Below are positions 1-10,656 of a stretch of DNA of 64,000 nt, in pieces (within the stretch, counting starts at the first letter, position 1; every line of letters begins with the position of its first letter). This DNA comes from Selaginella tamariscina (taxonomy: Eukaryota; Streptophyta; Lycopodiopsida; Selaginellales; Selaginellaceae): contig PUQB01000207.1 in NCBI GenBank assembly GCA_003024785.1, positions 160,803 to 224,802 of the forward strand, in the 5' to 3' direction. The notes beneath the pieces are model-generated. The model was not told the origin of the DNA and ran no database searches. It saw nothing but the letters and a program-made list of their open reading frames with translations. The translations under genes and the position numbers were made by a program.

Positions 1-845
1 ATCGTATGCTATCGTGCATATATATGGTCTTGCGAATCCTGCATGTACATATATACGATACACTCGCACATGTTATGATATACTAGGTATAATATATATA
101 TATATATATCAAACTCCGACAGTCACTATATATACAAACGTACACGAACATAGAGGTGAATGCAACGTGTAAGACACACGTTTATGAATTATAGTTAAAA
201 CACGAGAATGCAGTTTCTTTATTGTATTTTTAATTTTAAACACAAAATAATTGCGTAATATACAGATATCTGAAAATGTAATTATTGTTGTATAACTAAT
301 TAAAAAGCACCATTTAACTATTATAGTTAGACATGATTTTATTTTGAAATTTTATGCTATATAGTTTAATTTTAAAATATTATATTAAATACATTAAATT
401 ATATATATTACAGCATTATTAATTTTAAAATTGAATTTGTAAATTATAAATTTAAATTTTGTACATAATAATGAGATTTTCATATTTAAATATAACTAAT
501 ATAAGTGTGTGTATATATATAGGATGACAATTACTAAAGATATTTTCGACGTGGCTAATTTTATAATAAAGACAGTTTATTTATTATGATGTGGCAATTT
601 ATTATTGAACAGTTGCTTACATATTTATTATAGTTACCTTACATGTTGAAATTAAAATATATTAATAATAATAACTTTGCTAATGAAACACTAAATTCAC
701 TAATGAATTCATTAATATTATTTTGAACATGCTTTAATGTCTTATTTGTTTATAATAACATAATATAGTATTTTATTTATAAATCATTAAACTTTATAAA
801 AGATTATCTTAAATTCACGAAAATAAACTCGAACGAGACCCTTTC
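1..845. other. AT-rich intergenic DNA
   Basis: Very AT-rich sequence with a short TA microsatellite near 91-110 and no open frame or splice pattern that I can support. It lies downstream of the minus-strand gene that ends at 846. Confidence 0.6.
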
Positions 846-1955
846 TCAACAGAAACTGCGACGCACCCATTCTTTTAAATCGTTATAACTCTTAATACCC
901 GGCTCGCATACCCCACGCTGGAACATGAACATAGCCTCTTCTTCCTTACCACATTTTTGTAGTGCACATGTGATTGCAACACATGTATCCTTGTCAGGCA
1001 CCTTTCCAATAATCGTCACAATTTCAAAGCACTTTTCCAACATGTGCAGCTGCCACATATCCTTGTTACGAAGCTCCCACGTATTATATTTAAACTGCTG
1101 ATAGCTTAATAATAAGGACTTTTTTCTGTCCCAAATGCTGCTCACAAATGCCTTTAAAAGCTGATCTGTTTTGGGCGATCTTAACTTTGCGTTTTCGTCC
1201 ACAAGGTTGTATGCGCATTCCCACGCTTCGACCTTGGAACTGAGCTTGACTAATGTCTCAATGAACACTGGCTCACATTCACCAAAAGCCTCTAGAATAC
1301 GCTCAACATCTTTTATTTTGTCCTTCCGTACAAGCTCTCTAACAAGATAAGACATATCAAATTGAATACCCTTACTAACCTCTAGAATACGCTCAACATC
1401 TTTTATTCTGTCCTTGTGTACAAGCTCTCTAACAAGAGAAGACATATCAAATTGAATACCCTTACTAAGGAGGGACATTGCAATCTTAATAGCTTCCTGT
1501 ATATCCCTATCAATCATAACATTCAAAACTGCCCTATACACTTCGGGCTTGACTGTACCATTGCACTCTCTAACCATGTCCTTATAAAGTTCCACAGTAG
1601 TTGCATGGTCGTAATTATGTAAGATCAACTTCTCAAACAACTCCATACTACGTGGGAAACCTAACTCCTTCATCTTCTCCATAGCTTTTGTAAGTATTAC
1701 ATAGTGAGAGTCACCATACTCGGGTATTGATTTGTTATTCAAGGGCGTCTCAAGTATAACCATGTGGTAAGTCTCTACGTCGCTCTTTATATCATTTAGC
1801 ATCCTGTGTGCCATTCCATACCAGCGATTGTCTAGATGTTTCTTCACCATCTCGTTGTGATTGGGTACACCGTAGAAGAAATAAGAGCTATGTAATTCTA
1901 TTGGATCTAACCTGTCTAATATATTCTGCCTTATCTCATGTGGTAATGTCTTCAT
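846..1955 (-). CDS. F-box-like, helical-repeat family protein (369 aa), lineage-specific
   Basis: A single uninterrupted 369-residue frame. The N-terminus (LPHEIRQNILDRLDPIEL) resembles the first helices of an F-box. The rest looks like degenerate PPR/TPR-type helical hairpins, for example around GTVKPEVYRAVLNVMIDRD. A 30-residue block (SKGIQFDMS... to ...VERILE) occurs twice in a row near residues 162-222. Three tandem relatives at 56-62.7 kb lack that duplication and share most other residues. In those relatives the frame starts about 50 residues earlier with a lysine-rich, NLS-like stretch. Here the matching upstream DNA encodes the conserved ANIGEFMKTLPHE run but hits a stop further up, so the true start may be the Met at 1955 or the 5' end may be damaged. 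Function unknown; an SCF adaptor or RNA-binding role is inference only. Confidence 0.6.
   Translation of the reverse strand: MKTLPHEIRQNILDRLDPIELHSSYFFYGVPNHNEMVKKHLDNRWYGMAHRMLNDIKSDVETYHMVILETPLNNKSIPEYGDSHYVILTKAMEKMKELGFPRSMELFEKLILHNYDHATTVELYKDMVRECNGTVKPEVYRAVLNVMIDRDIQEAIKIAMSLLSKGIQFDMSSLVRELVHKDRIKDVERILEVSKGIQFDMSYLVRELVRKDKIKDVERILEAFGECEPVFIETLVKLSSKVEAWECAYNLVDENAKLRSPKTDQLLKAFVSSIWDRKKSLLLSYQQFKYNTWELRNKDMWQLHMLEKCFEIVTIIGKVPDKDTCVAITCALQKCGKEEEAMFMFQRGVCEPGIKSYNDLKEWVRRSFC
1291..1470 (-). repeat. 90-bp in-frame tandem duplication inside the gene
   Basis: Bases 1291-1380 and 1381-1470 are two adjacent 90-bp units differing at only a few positions. Each begins TCTAGAATACGCTCAACATC on the plus strand. 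The duplication adds exactly 30 residues and keeps the frame. Confidence 0.93.
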
Positions 1956-2374
1956 AAACTCTCCTATGTTCGCTTCTTCTTCTCTTTTCTCTCTTCGTCA
2001 TCAGATCTGACCCTTTCTACTTCTTGATTCCTTAAATGGAGACTTTTAACCTTCTTTTAATAAACTTTATGGTCCAAATATAGTTCGACGCGTGTATACA
2101 AATATGCATTGTTGAAAATACATCACTATACATACATGCATACACATCTATAAACATAACATATGTACGAACCAAACATAGTTTATAAAAATCAATCAAC
2201 TTTTATGATTTGTTCTTATATATTACAATATATAATAATCAAAACATTATGAATAAGAAAATATTAGTAAATGCTATAAGTTTTTATATAACTATATTAT
2301 ATTGCATTATACTTCATACTACGGGACTTCTGTGTCTATATATGCACTCCGTGTGTGTTTACAGTCAAGTTATG
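1956..2374. other. Spacer between two minus-strand genes
   Basis: About 420 bp. The first 80 bases encode, in a shifted frame, the lysine/glutamate-rich N-terminus seen in the tandem paralogues. The remainder is AT-rich with no supported gene. Confidence 0.5.
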
Positions 2375-4139
2375 TTAGCAAGTAGCGATGACGACCCCTT
2401 TAGTCTTCGCAGGTTTCCTAACGACCACAGCCCCTTGCTTCCCATCTGTACCTTTACTTCTTCTTACGTGTTTCTTCCTCGTTCTACTCTCCTTGTTGAC
2501 ATACATATCCTCAAGGAGCTGGTAAGGAGCTGCATTCTCAGGATCGAGCACAAACATCTCCTTGGCCGCATTCTCCCCACGAACAACGTCTCTCTGCATC
2601 TTGCACGCTGCCAAGAGTGCGCCCACGCAAACGTATCTGCGTCGTGTGGCATCTCGTGTATAAGTTCCTCCGCCTTCTCGATACACCCGGTCCTAGCAAG
2701 CAGGTCGATAACCGCACAGAAGTGCTCCTTCATTGGTTTAATGTGATAATCCGTTTGTAAAGAATGGAAACACGTAGCTCCTTGCTTGAGAAACCCTGCG
2801 TGACTGCACGCGAGAGCACGTTGATGAACGAGATCTCGTTCGGTTCAACCCCTTCCAACACCATCTTCCAGAACATCTCAAGTGCTTCGTTTCCATGTCC
2901 GGTATGTCCATACGCCTTGACGATGGCAGTCCACGAGGCTATGTCGTGCACAGGCATGTCTTCGAAAGCTTTCCTGGCCATATCCAGATGCCCACAATGG
3001 GCATATGCCGGAATCATCACATTCCACGATACTATATTCCACTCCGGCATCCTCTTGTACACATCCATCGCTTCGGGTATCTTCCCCTTCTCTGCGTACG
3101 CCTGTATCATCGCGTTCCATGTGATCGAGTTCCGCTCCTGCATAGACTTGAAAAGCTCGATGGCTTTCTTCGTCTTGTTGTTCTGTGCGTACCCAAACAC
3201 CACCACAGTCGAGGACACAACGTCGTGCTGCGGCATTCTCTGGAACACGTACTCGGCCTCGTCGACTTGCCCATTCTCTGAGTACCCCTGAACCATGATG
3301 TTCCACGATGTAATGTCCCTCTCCGGCATGCTGTCGAACAAGTTTGCGCCTTCCTCGACTCTCCCGTTCTGTGCATATGCAAGTATCAACGGGTTCCATG
3401 AAAGTATGTTCTTCTCTGGCATCCCATCGAACAACATCTGCATTTCTTGCAGGTAGCCTTCCTCGGCATGAGCTGCAATAAGAGACAACATCATGTTCCA
3501 CGATACCACGTTCCGCTCTGGCAATCTCTCAAACATGAGACGTGCTGTGTACATGTGCCCGTTCTGGGCATATCCCTGGATCATTACGTTCCATGAGATC
3601 AAGTCCTTGTTCGGTACCCTCTCAAACATCCCCTTAGCATCACGCAGATGCCCTTTCTGGGCATATGCAGTGATCATCGTATTCCACGATACTACATTTC
3701 TGTCTGTCATGTTTTCGAAGAGCTCCCTTGCATTGTCGAGGTCCTCATTATTTATATATGCTTGTATCATCGTCGTCCAGGAAACCACGTTCTTTCTCGG
3801 CATGGACTCGAAGAATGTTTTCGCTCTGGAGATATTCCCATTCTGGGTATATGCTGCGAGGAGGATATTCCAGGAGAAGACATTGGGATGCCTTATCTCC
3901 TCGAAGGCGTTGTGAGCATCTTCAGTACTTCCGCATTTCCCATACATTTGTACAACGAGATTTGTGAGGTATCGGTTGTGTCTGTGCTCGCCGGTGACCA
4001 GGAATCCGTGTGCGAGCTTACCCTTGCGAAGATCTTTGCCATTTCCGCATGATCGTATGAGGGTTGCAAGTGCATCTTGATCTAATGCTTGCTTGAATAC
4101 GCCCTGTGCTCCTGAATGCTGCCATCTCTTGAAAATCAT
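2375..4139 (-). CDS. PPR protein of S-motif type with E1 domain, two frameshifts
   Basis: Intronless pentatricopeptide repeat gene, read from Met at 4139. After a 65-residue N-terminus there are about 12 consecutive 31-residue S-type motifs of the pattern RNVVSWNTMI(x)AYAQ-GH, then a P/L-like motif and an E1-like motif (DPENAAPYQLLEDMYV). Such proteins bind organelle RNA one base per repeat and usually direct C-to-U editing or processing. The main frame runs to 2730. The expected continuation (CSHAG, then KPMKEHFCAVIDLLARTGC) lies in a second frame from about 2809, and LLAACKMQRDVV lies in a third from about 2623. Each shift is explained by one missing G (TCGGCG to TCGCG; TGGGGC to TGGGC on the coding strand). 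No DYW deaminase domain follows; the C-terminus is short and basic. Either a recent pseudogene or two assembly errors; I favour the latter. Confidence 0.85.
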
Positions 4140-4264
4140 CTTCTTCGTTTAGGGATGAAATTCAAATTTAAAATCCCCGCCATTTCTCTGTTTTAGGTTA
4201 CCCTGGTACTCTGTTTAGGGTTTAAGAAAAATATGGGAGGTTTAGGGTTCTAGAGCTCCTGGCT
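4140..4264. promoter_or_regulatory. Bidirectional promoter with telo-box motifs
   Basis: Only 125 bp separate the divergent PPR and RRM start codons. The stretch has TTTAGGGTTT at 4214-4223 and TTTAGGGTTC at 4241-4250. These are telo-boxes (AAACCCTA type), common in promoters of plant housekeeping and translation genes. Use as a shared promoter is inferred from position. Confidence 0.55.
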
Positions 4265-7156
4265 ATGGCGGGGATGATCAATCTAGGGAAGAAGATACAG
4301 ATCGGGCTGAGGGGCGGGGGAATTCCATCGCCATCCTACATTGCGGCGGCGGGAGCCGCATTGACAGGATTCAGCAAGAGGAGCCATAGCAGTAGCGGTG
4401 ATGGAAGGTTTGTTCCAGGCAACAGCAACAATGTGTTCGTAGAGGAGACAAATCAAGAAGGCCAGACTTCCTGGGCGCCTCCTACACAGGGAGGGTTTGT
4501 AGAAAGCTTTCCAGGAGCAGGAGGAACTCCCCCTATTCCACCTACCCAGGGCGGCTTTGTAGATCATCAGAACTATGGTCGTGCCCCTAATGACGGATTT
4601 GTGCCGGTTGTTACACAGGGAGGATTCGTTGATTACAATGGGTATACTTTAACGTTAAATACTGATGCATTACACACATACATATATGTAGGAGAATAAC
4701 TGGTTTAATAACAGGTATCAGGCATCGCATTATGCTGCGAATGCTTATGGGCAGTATCCAGAATATGGTTATGTACCACCGCCTCCACCGGTAATCAAAC
4801 TTTGCAGTTCTTCAAATATCATCTAATGCATATGGTTCTAGAACATATAAACATGCTATTCATGTAAAATGCAAATATCAATGAGAGAGAGAGAGCATAT
4901 AATTGTGGTATAAACATCTGCCATTCTATTAGCAATGCAATAGTGGTGTATGTTATATATGTATAAAGATATAAAGAGACATGGATCTCTTGTGTGTGTA
5001 TGAATCTGGACAGCGTATAGTAACTTTGAGTATGATCTTTTGCAGGTACATTTACCACCACCACCGCCTCCATTACCACCGCCCCCACCACCTACATATC
5101 CTCATGCTCATGGACCATACATAGGTGATAATCCGTGGGTTCCCCCATACCAAGTTGCACCATATGCGTATCCTGTACAGCCACCGCCCCCTCCTCCACC
5201 TGGATACGTGGAGCCTGTTCAGCCCCCACCTCCTCCATACTTGGAGCCTGTTCAGCCCCCACCTCCTCCATACGTGGAGCCTGTTCAGCCCCCTCCCCCT
5301 CCATACGTGGAGCCTGTTCAGCTGCCACCTCCTACATTTGTTGAGGCTCCTCAACATGAACACCCTAATTACATGTATCAGCAAAATCAGGTACACATAG
5401 CATATGTAAAAAGATAACCATGTTATACACAACATACATATATGATACACGAAAGCAGTACGCTAAACACACTTATTGAGAGCCATAATTAGGTGGCTCC
5501 TCATGAATACACATATGGGCAGCAGGGTGCAGCTTATGGACAGGACGTAAGTTCAGCATCTGTTCAACAAACCAACTTTGTTCAGCAAGAGACTACTGTT
5601 CAGCCGAATACCGTACATGAGCAGAGTACTATAGAAACTCCCGAAAAGGTTCTAGCTAGCGCCCATGCACCTGTAGAAACGGATGCTCCAGCTGTGGAGA
5701 GCAGTATAGATGCTGAGAGTGTCGCTGGTCATGAGGTAAGTGAATTAATATAGTCATATATGTATATATTTAAATATCTGTGTATCTATACGAATTATAT
5801 TATAGGTTACTGAGGAGATTAGTGCTGACGAAATTGAGCAAACTGTACCTTCTGAAGCTAAGACGGCCCATGAAGAACACAATACAGAAGCAATGGCAAG
5901 TGCTGAACACGATGAGGAGCAGCCTGAATATGACTGCACTGCTGCTATGGCGGAAGTGGGTGTTTCTCCTTCTTCCAGTGAGGTTGCTGATGACGATAAT
6001 GAAGATAACGAGGACAAGGTACATTACATATCTACTCTGTACTATTATTATAAATGCATAATATATTGTATATAAGGTCGTGGATAGTGAACCTCAAGCA
6101 GTAGAGGAACCTGTGAAAGGGATTGAATCTCTGCTCGAAGTCGAGACTTCAAAGGCACCACCTGCACCACCTCCTTCCAGTGAAAGCTTCCTGGACTTGC
6201 TTTCGAAGACGAACTTGAATGCTCGTCAGACGAGGCCCAGACCACAGTTGTCATTTCGCACCTCTCAGCAAAGTAAGTTCTTATTTAACTATTTATCTTG
6301 TAACTATACTGTGGTTATATCTACACACACTTATATAAATAAATAAAATAATCTCTCTGTCTATATATAGACACAGTTTCATTTATTGATATTAAATAGC
6401 TTACAGGCTATTGTATGAGGAAGATAAACATTATTTTATTAGTAGTTTATGTATATATTGGATCCTACGTGTAATTTCTAAAAATGAAATATAAGCTGCG
6501 CATTGCAAACACATGCTTAATTCTTTATTGTTTGACAGGGAAGACATATGCCAGGCTGCATAATCTTCCAAGGCAGATACTCAAGAGCGACATAGTGAAT
6601 TACTTTGCAGAGGTGGGGGTGCAGAAGGATCACGTTCATATCACTTACGATGAGAAGTTTTACCCTATATATGCGTAAGTGTTCGGTTATAGATACTATG
6701 AAAACTATATATGAACTTCATTAGATACTTAATAGTTCGTGTTGAGAAACGTAATATATATCTGGAAGTGTTATTCATCTAATTAAACCAAGTTTTCCTT
6801 CCGTATCAGACAAGTTGCGTTCGAATCAGGTGAAGCTTTAAGGAACGCACAGAAGATACTGGCAACAAAAGGTCGTTTTGGAGGACGCATTGTGAGAATG
6901 GATACGGTAAGCACTTACTATAGACACGCAAACATGCATGTGTGTCTGTGTGTGTTGTGACGGATTTGTTTATTTTGTTACGACTTCAACACCACAAACT
7001 TCGTCTTTTGAACATTTACCCTTGATTTATACTCTTCATAAAAACTATTTATGGTATTGTTGCTTACTAACCCGTATACTGCAGTTCATCAATTTCCAAG
7101 CACCTACACACCCGCAGATTAATGACACCATGAAGAATTATCTTGGCCGAATGGTA

Positions 7157-7212
<56 letters not shown>

Positions 7213-7618
7213 AATATTTAATGTGTGAAAGTGTACAAGTTTTATTAATGATTTTTTTAATTTTTAGTTTTGTTTTCTTTTTGTATTTACAGCTTCTGAT
7301 GCTGCATCTTCCACCGGAAGGCAGAGTCGAAGACGTGGAACGCTTCTTTGATGGATACGGTTACGATCCATCTGCCCTAACAATGCTAGAGACGTAAGTT
7401 ACCCCTGGGCTCTCTCTCTCTCATACATACACATTCACGGTGTCATCTTTTCTCTTAGAATAAACATGACACTGGCAAGATTTCCAAAGGAAGGCAACAG
7501 GCCTGTACGAAGGGCAGCCATAGGTTTCTTCTCAAGCTTAGAAGCAATGAGAGCTTTACGAGACAAACAAGGGGATTTTATCCTTAATGAACCTATTGAA
7601 CTCAGGTTAATTCAGTGA
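4265..7618 (+). CDS. Two-RRM RNA-binding protein, probably mitochondrial, 11 exons (670 aa)
   Basis: Exons 4265-4641, 4715-4790, 5046-5390, 5493-5735, 5806-6018, 6077-6272, 6539-6674, 6810-6906, 7085-7153, 7293-7393 and 7459-7618 join with correct phases into one frame, a strong internal check. The N-terminus is basic and hydroxylated (GKKIQIGLRGG, FSKRSHSSSGDGRFVPG), like a mitochondrial presequence. Then come Gly/Pro-rich repeats (TQGGFV; PPPPPYVEPVQ), an acidic Glu/Ala-rich middle, and two RRM-like folds. The first is in exons 7-8 (ARLHNLPRQILKSDIVNYF to YAQVAFESGEAL). The second is in exons 10-11 (LLMLHLPPEGRVEDVERFF to RRAAIGFFSSLEAMRALRD). The target RNA is unknown. An alternative 3' end is described separately. 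Confidence 0.82.
5211..5342 (+). repeat. Four 33-bp units coding PPPPPYVEPVQ
   Basis: Units start at 5211, 5244, 5277 and 5310, each opening GAGCCTGTTCAG. They encode an 11-residue proline-rich repeat in exon 3 of the RRM gene. The length is a multiple of three, so copy number can vary without a frameshift. Confidence 0.9.
7160..7212. repeat. (TA)n(GT)n microsatellite in an RRM-gene intron
   Basis: About 28 bases of alternating AT followed by about 24 of GT, directly after the donor of exon 9. Similar GT or GGGA runs occur at 7761-7807 and 7953-7981. Confidence 0.9.
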
Positions 7619-7715
7619 TTAAAGGATAATCTCGGGCAGTTATAAGCAATGAGAGCTCACAAGATAAACAAGGGGATAAAGAACATGTTAGTTCAGTGAT
7701 TGAGGATAATCCTCT
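7533..7715 (+). repeat. Degenerate tandem copy of the RRM gene's last coding segment
   Basis: The segment AAGCAATGAGAGCT...ACAAACAAGGGGAT...GTTCAGTGATT...GGATAAT of the last exon (about 7540-7630) recurs just downstream at about 7645-7712 with gaps. The second copy has no use as coding sequence. Confidence 0.7.
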
Positions 7716-7917
7716 GTTCTTTCATTCTTCAAGAATGCAAATGCTTTTCTTCATAATGGTACGTGTGTGTGTGTGTGTGGGAGAGAGGGAGGGAGGGAGG
7801 GAGGGAGAGAAATTTAAGCAGGTGTAGCGCTTGGCGTTTTAAATTACAGGTACATTCGCTAATAGTTTTAATGTTAGTATCTTATTAGTTTGAAGAATAA
7901 CAAACTTCTTTTTTCAG

Positions 7918-8077
7918 CTTAGGTTGCCTTCATGTAGAAAAATACAGGTAACACGTGTGTGTGTGTGTGTGTGTGTGTGTTTTACTACGTTGTTTACAAC
8001 ACTGCGAACTGAGACGGCTTGATATTTACAGGTTCAGTGATTACCTGCCACCCAGATTAACTTTTGACACAAGGTAG
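7918..8077 (+). CDS. Possible alternative last exons of the RRM gene
   Basis: If the last exon is spliced at CTCAG|GTTAAT (7605/7606) instead of read to the TGA at 7616, it joins in phase to 7918-7947 and 8032-8077. These encode LGCLHVEKY and RFSDYLPPRLTFDTR before a TAG. Both pieces have acceptors (TTTTTTCAG, TATTTACAG) and the first has a GT donor. The result would be 691 aa with a different C-terminus. Phase agreement is suggestive but the exons are short. Confidence 0.4.
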
Positions 8078-8354
8078 ATTCATATTATACATATAAGGTT
8101 AATGAATCGATAAGTATAAACCACATTACTAAACGTGCGTACGTGTGCGTGTGCGTGTGTTTATAATCCGTAAACTACTTAACTAGTTATTTGCTCGAGT
8201 GATATATATTAAAGAAGACTAGTATAGTTTCATACATCATATGTATTCTATGAGAAGTATAATTTGTAAAATGCAAGCACATTTTTATTTGCTTTCAGAA
8301 GCGTTTAAATATACATGGAAACTATTTAACAAAATCAGAATACTCTTTGCAGAT

Positions 8355-9383
8355 TTAACTCCTTGCATCATTGATCTCTCTGAAGATGGAGATGCCACCG
8401 AGACAGCCGAGGAGCCCCTTGTGATAAGGCAGGAAGGTCTTCTTACGAAGCTCTTCGGCTGCCTTTATATTCTTGTTGTAGTTCTGGAGAAGCTCCCGAG
8501 ACATGGGATTCACCCTCTTCGCTGATGTTGAAAACGAGCTTCTGGTGCTGCCCGTGCTCTTGTTCGAGGACACGGATGAGCTCCTGGAGCTGGAGAACCT
8601 CTGGGACGAACCACTGGAGCTTCTGGAGCTCTTCCCACTCTCTGTCCCTGCTCTCTGTGAGGTACCTGAACTGTTGTTTATGTGGAGCAGCTCTCTCAAA
8701 CTCTTGCCTATGGAGGAAGACAGGGAAGAAGAAGGAGATGCGCCCTTCTTGGGTTTGTTAACCTCTGCTAACCTGGGCTTGGATGTGGAGGTGTCCCTGT
8801 GCTCCGATGGGAATCCTCGTGGTGAGTTGAGCTGGTGCATGAATCCGAACTTTGGTGTTCTAGGACTGAAGGTGCTCGGAGGACTTGTATCCACGAGGGA
8901 AAGAGGAGGCCTCTGATTCTGCTGCTGCATCCGTGGAGGGAGCTTGAGGGGCAGGATTTGTCCCTGGTAGAAGAGCTCATCTGCGTGTGACATCATGGAA
9001 GCGGTGGATTCTGCATCTGACATTCTTGCTGAGGTGAATTCAAAGTCATCATCAGCAGCTTGCATCTGGTTGAGGAAGTCGAATTCTTCCCGCTGGGGAC
9101 TCACAGGTGCACTGAAGTTGAAGCCCATGGCAGCGAGGTGATCCACCGATGTCTTCATCTGGTGTTTCTTGGGTGTGCCTGGACGTTCCTCCCATGAGAA
9201 TGGGACTGATGCCATAGAGGACGACTCTTCGTCTTCTACTCTGTTCCTGGGCGGGCTTGGAGGCGCACTGTAGTAGTACCTGGGACTCGATGAGTTGCTG
9301 CTGTCTTGGTAGAAGAAGTTGCTACCAGAGGATCTCCTTGGTGATCTCCCGGATCTCAGCTTCTCTATTGAGAGCTTATCCAT
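8355..9383 (-). CDS. Ser-rich membrane-associated kinase regulator-like / DUF688-like protein (342 aa)
   Basis: Single-exon frame from Met at 9383, convergent with the RRM gene. Recognisable plant motifs are SVPFSWEERPGTPKK (residues about 60-75), as in DUF688-type proteins, and ADELFYQGQILPLKLPPR (about 134-151), as in membrane-associated kinase regulators. A serine tract of about 80 residues follows, then a conserved-looking end (FLPYHKGLLGCLGG). There is no transmembrane segment and no enzyme signature. Related proteins are small, disordered, plasma-membrane- or cytosol-located phosphoproteins; the role here is unknown. Frame and codon use look intact. Confidence 0.7.
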   Translation of the reverse strand: MDKLSIEKLRSGRSPRRSSGSNFFYQDSSNSSSPRYYYSAPPSPPRNRVEDEESSSMASVPFSWEERPGTPKKHQMKTSVDHLAAMGFNFSAPVSPQREEFDFLNQMQAADDDFEFTSARMSDAESTASMMSHADELFYQGQILPLKLPPRMQQQNQRPPLSLVDTSPPSTFSPRTPKFGFMHQLNSPRGFPSEHRDTSTSKPRLAEVNKPKKGASPSSSLSSSIGKSLRELLHINNSSGTSQRAGTESGKSSRSSSGSSQRFSSSRSSSVSSNKSTGSTRSSFSTSAKRVNPMSRELLQNYNKNIKAAEELRKKTFLPYHKGLLGCLGGISIFREINDARS

Positions 9384-9707
9384 GGCGGGAGTGAGGGATT
9401 CTTACAGAAGAACTGGAAAGATGGAGGAGTCGAATTCCTTAATTGCTCGAGGTCAGTCAACGACTGAATGCCACCACGGAGAAAGACCTTTTGTAGACAA
9501 GAGATGGGAGAGTTGCACGAGCAGAGAACACTTTACGGAAAGCTACACAGAGAGGTACGTATAAGGTTTTTTTATTCAGAGGGGAAGATGTAAGGGGGTT
9601 TCTAAGCCGCCACGATGGTTAGAGCGTGCATTTGACTATGGCTGCGCAGCCTGGCCCACTTGATGATGGGCGTTGAAGGTGACATATTGACTTGTACATG
9701 CATGCGT

Positions 9708-9763
<56 letters not shown>

Positions 9764-9868
9764 GCATGTATACGATAGATAGATTTATAATCGTGCTGTC
9801 ACTTTATATGAAGAATGTCTGACTGGTCTTAAGTTATTTACTTTCTGTATGTACGTGTGTGCGTGCGT

Positions 9869-9903
<35 letters not shown>

Positions 9904-10184
9904 TTTGGGATACGCTTATTTGGTATTTGCAAACTGTGCGGTTTTGTAAACGAACCGTGCGGTTGGGATTTGTTTTTTGGTTGGTAGCAGCACTCCTCGT
10001 TTGACGACTGCTCTGGTATAGAACAGAATCCACGAGGATTTTGTTTATATAATTTATTTCATTAGAAATATATTTTTTATATGTTGAAATTTACTTATTA
10101 ATTAAATAGTACTAAATATATATTATTAATTTTTAAGTTGCTTACTTATGCACACGTGTATTTGTTTGTAAACAATGGGCTCAT

Positions 10185-10212
10185 CTAAAACGACATGCAC
10201 ATGTCGTTTTAG
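10185..10212. repeat. Perfect inverted repeat, 13-bp arms, 2-bp spacer
   Basis: Arm CTAAAACGACATG is followed by CA and its exact reverse complement CATGTCGTTTTAG. It lies in non-coding AT-rich DNA, so the GC-containing arms stand out. Confidence 0.9.
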
Positions 10213-10295
10213 AAGCTTCACGAATATTAGATTCTTATCTAAATAATTAAATGATGGTTATCTGTATGTGATTAAGTCAAATTCAGCTGCTACTC

Positions 10296-10334
<39 letters not shown>

Positions 10335-10369
10335 AATTGGTTGTTTTTATGTATGTAAATCTAAACTCT

Positions 10370-10418
<49 letters not shown>

Positions 10419-10621
10419 ACTAATTTTAAAATTTGTTTATTAATTTATTTTTGTTTTTATTCAACTTTGGAACATCTATATACTACGTGGTTATCTACGT
10501 AATGTAATCTGTGAGGTTGTCTGTATGTGATATAAGTCAAATTCAGCTGCTGATCTATATTAGTTAATAGTATGAATTATAAGTTAATTATATTTCTGTA
10601 TTAATTTTTAGTTTAAAGTGC

Positions 10622-10656
10622 AAGTTTTAAATTAAATTAAATTTAATTTAAAACTT
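10622..10656. repeat. Perfect inverted repeat, 17-bp arms, 1-base centre
   Basis: AAGTTTTAAATTAAATT, one A, then the exact reverse complement. It is AT-only apart from the ends. Chance formation in such AT-rich sequence is more likely than for the 10185 palindrome. Confidence 0.85.

Noticed and set aside
2764-4052. Plus-strand and other-frame ORFs over the PPR gene
   Set aside because: The repetitive PPR codon pattern keeps other frames open; none shows domain similarity.
5073-5450. Antisense frames over the proline-rich exon
   Set aside because: Shadows of the GC-rich tandem repeat; the sense exon has phase-matched splice sites.
9605-9670. tRNA/SINE-like stretch (GATGGTTAGAGCGTGCATTTGA)
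   Set aside because: It has an A-box-like GGTTAGAGC but no matching B box (GGTTCRANNCC) at the right distance, no cloverleaf and no second copy here.
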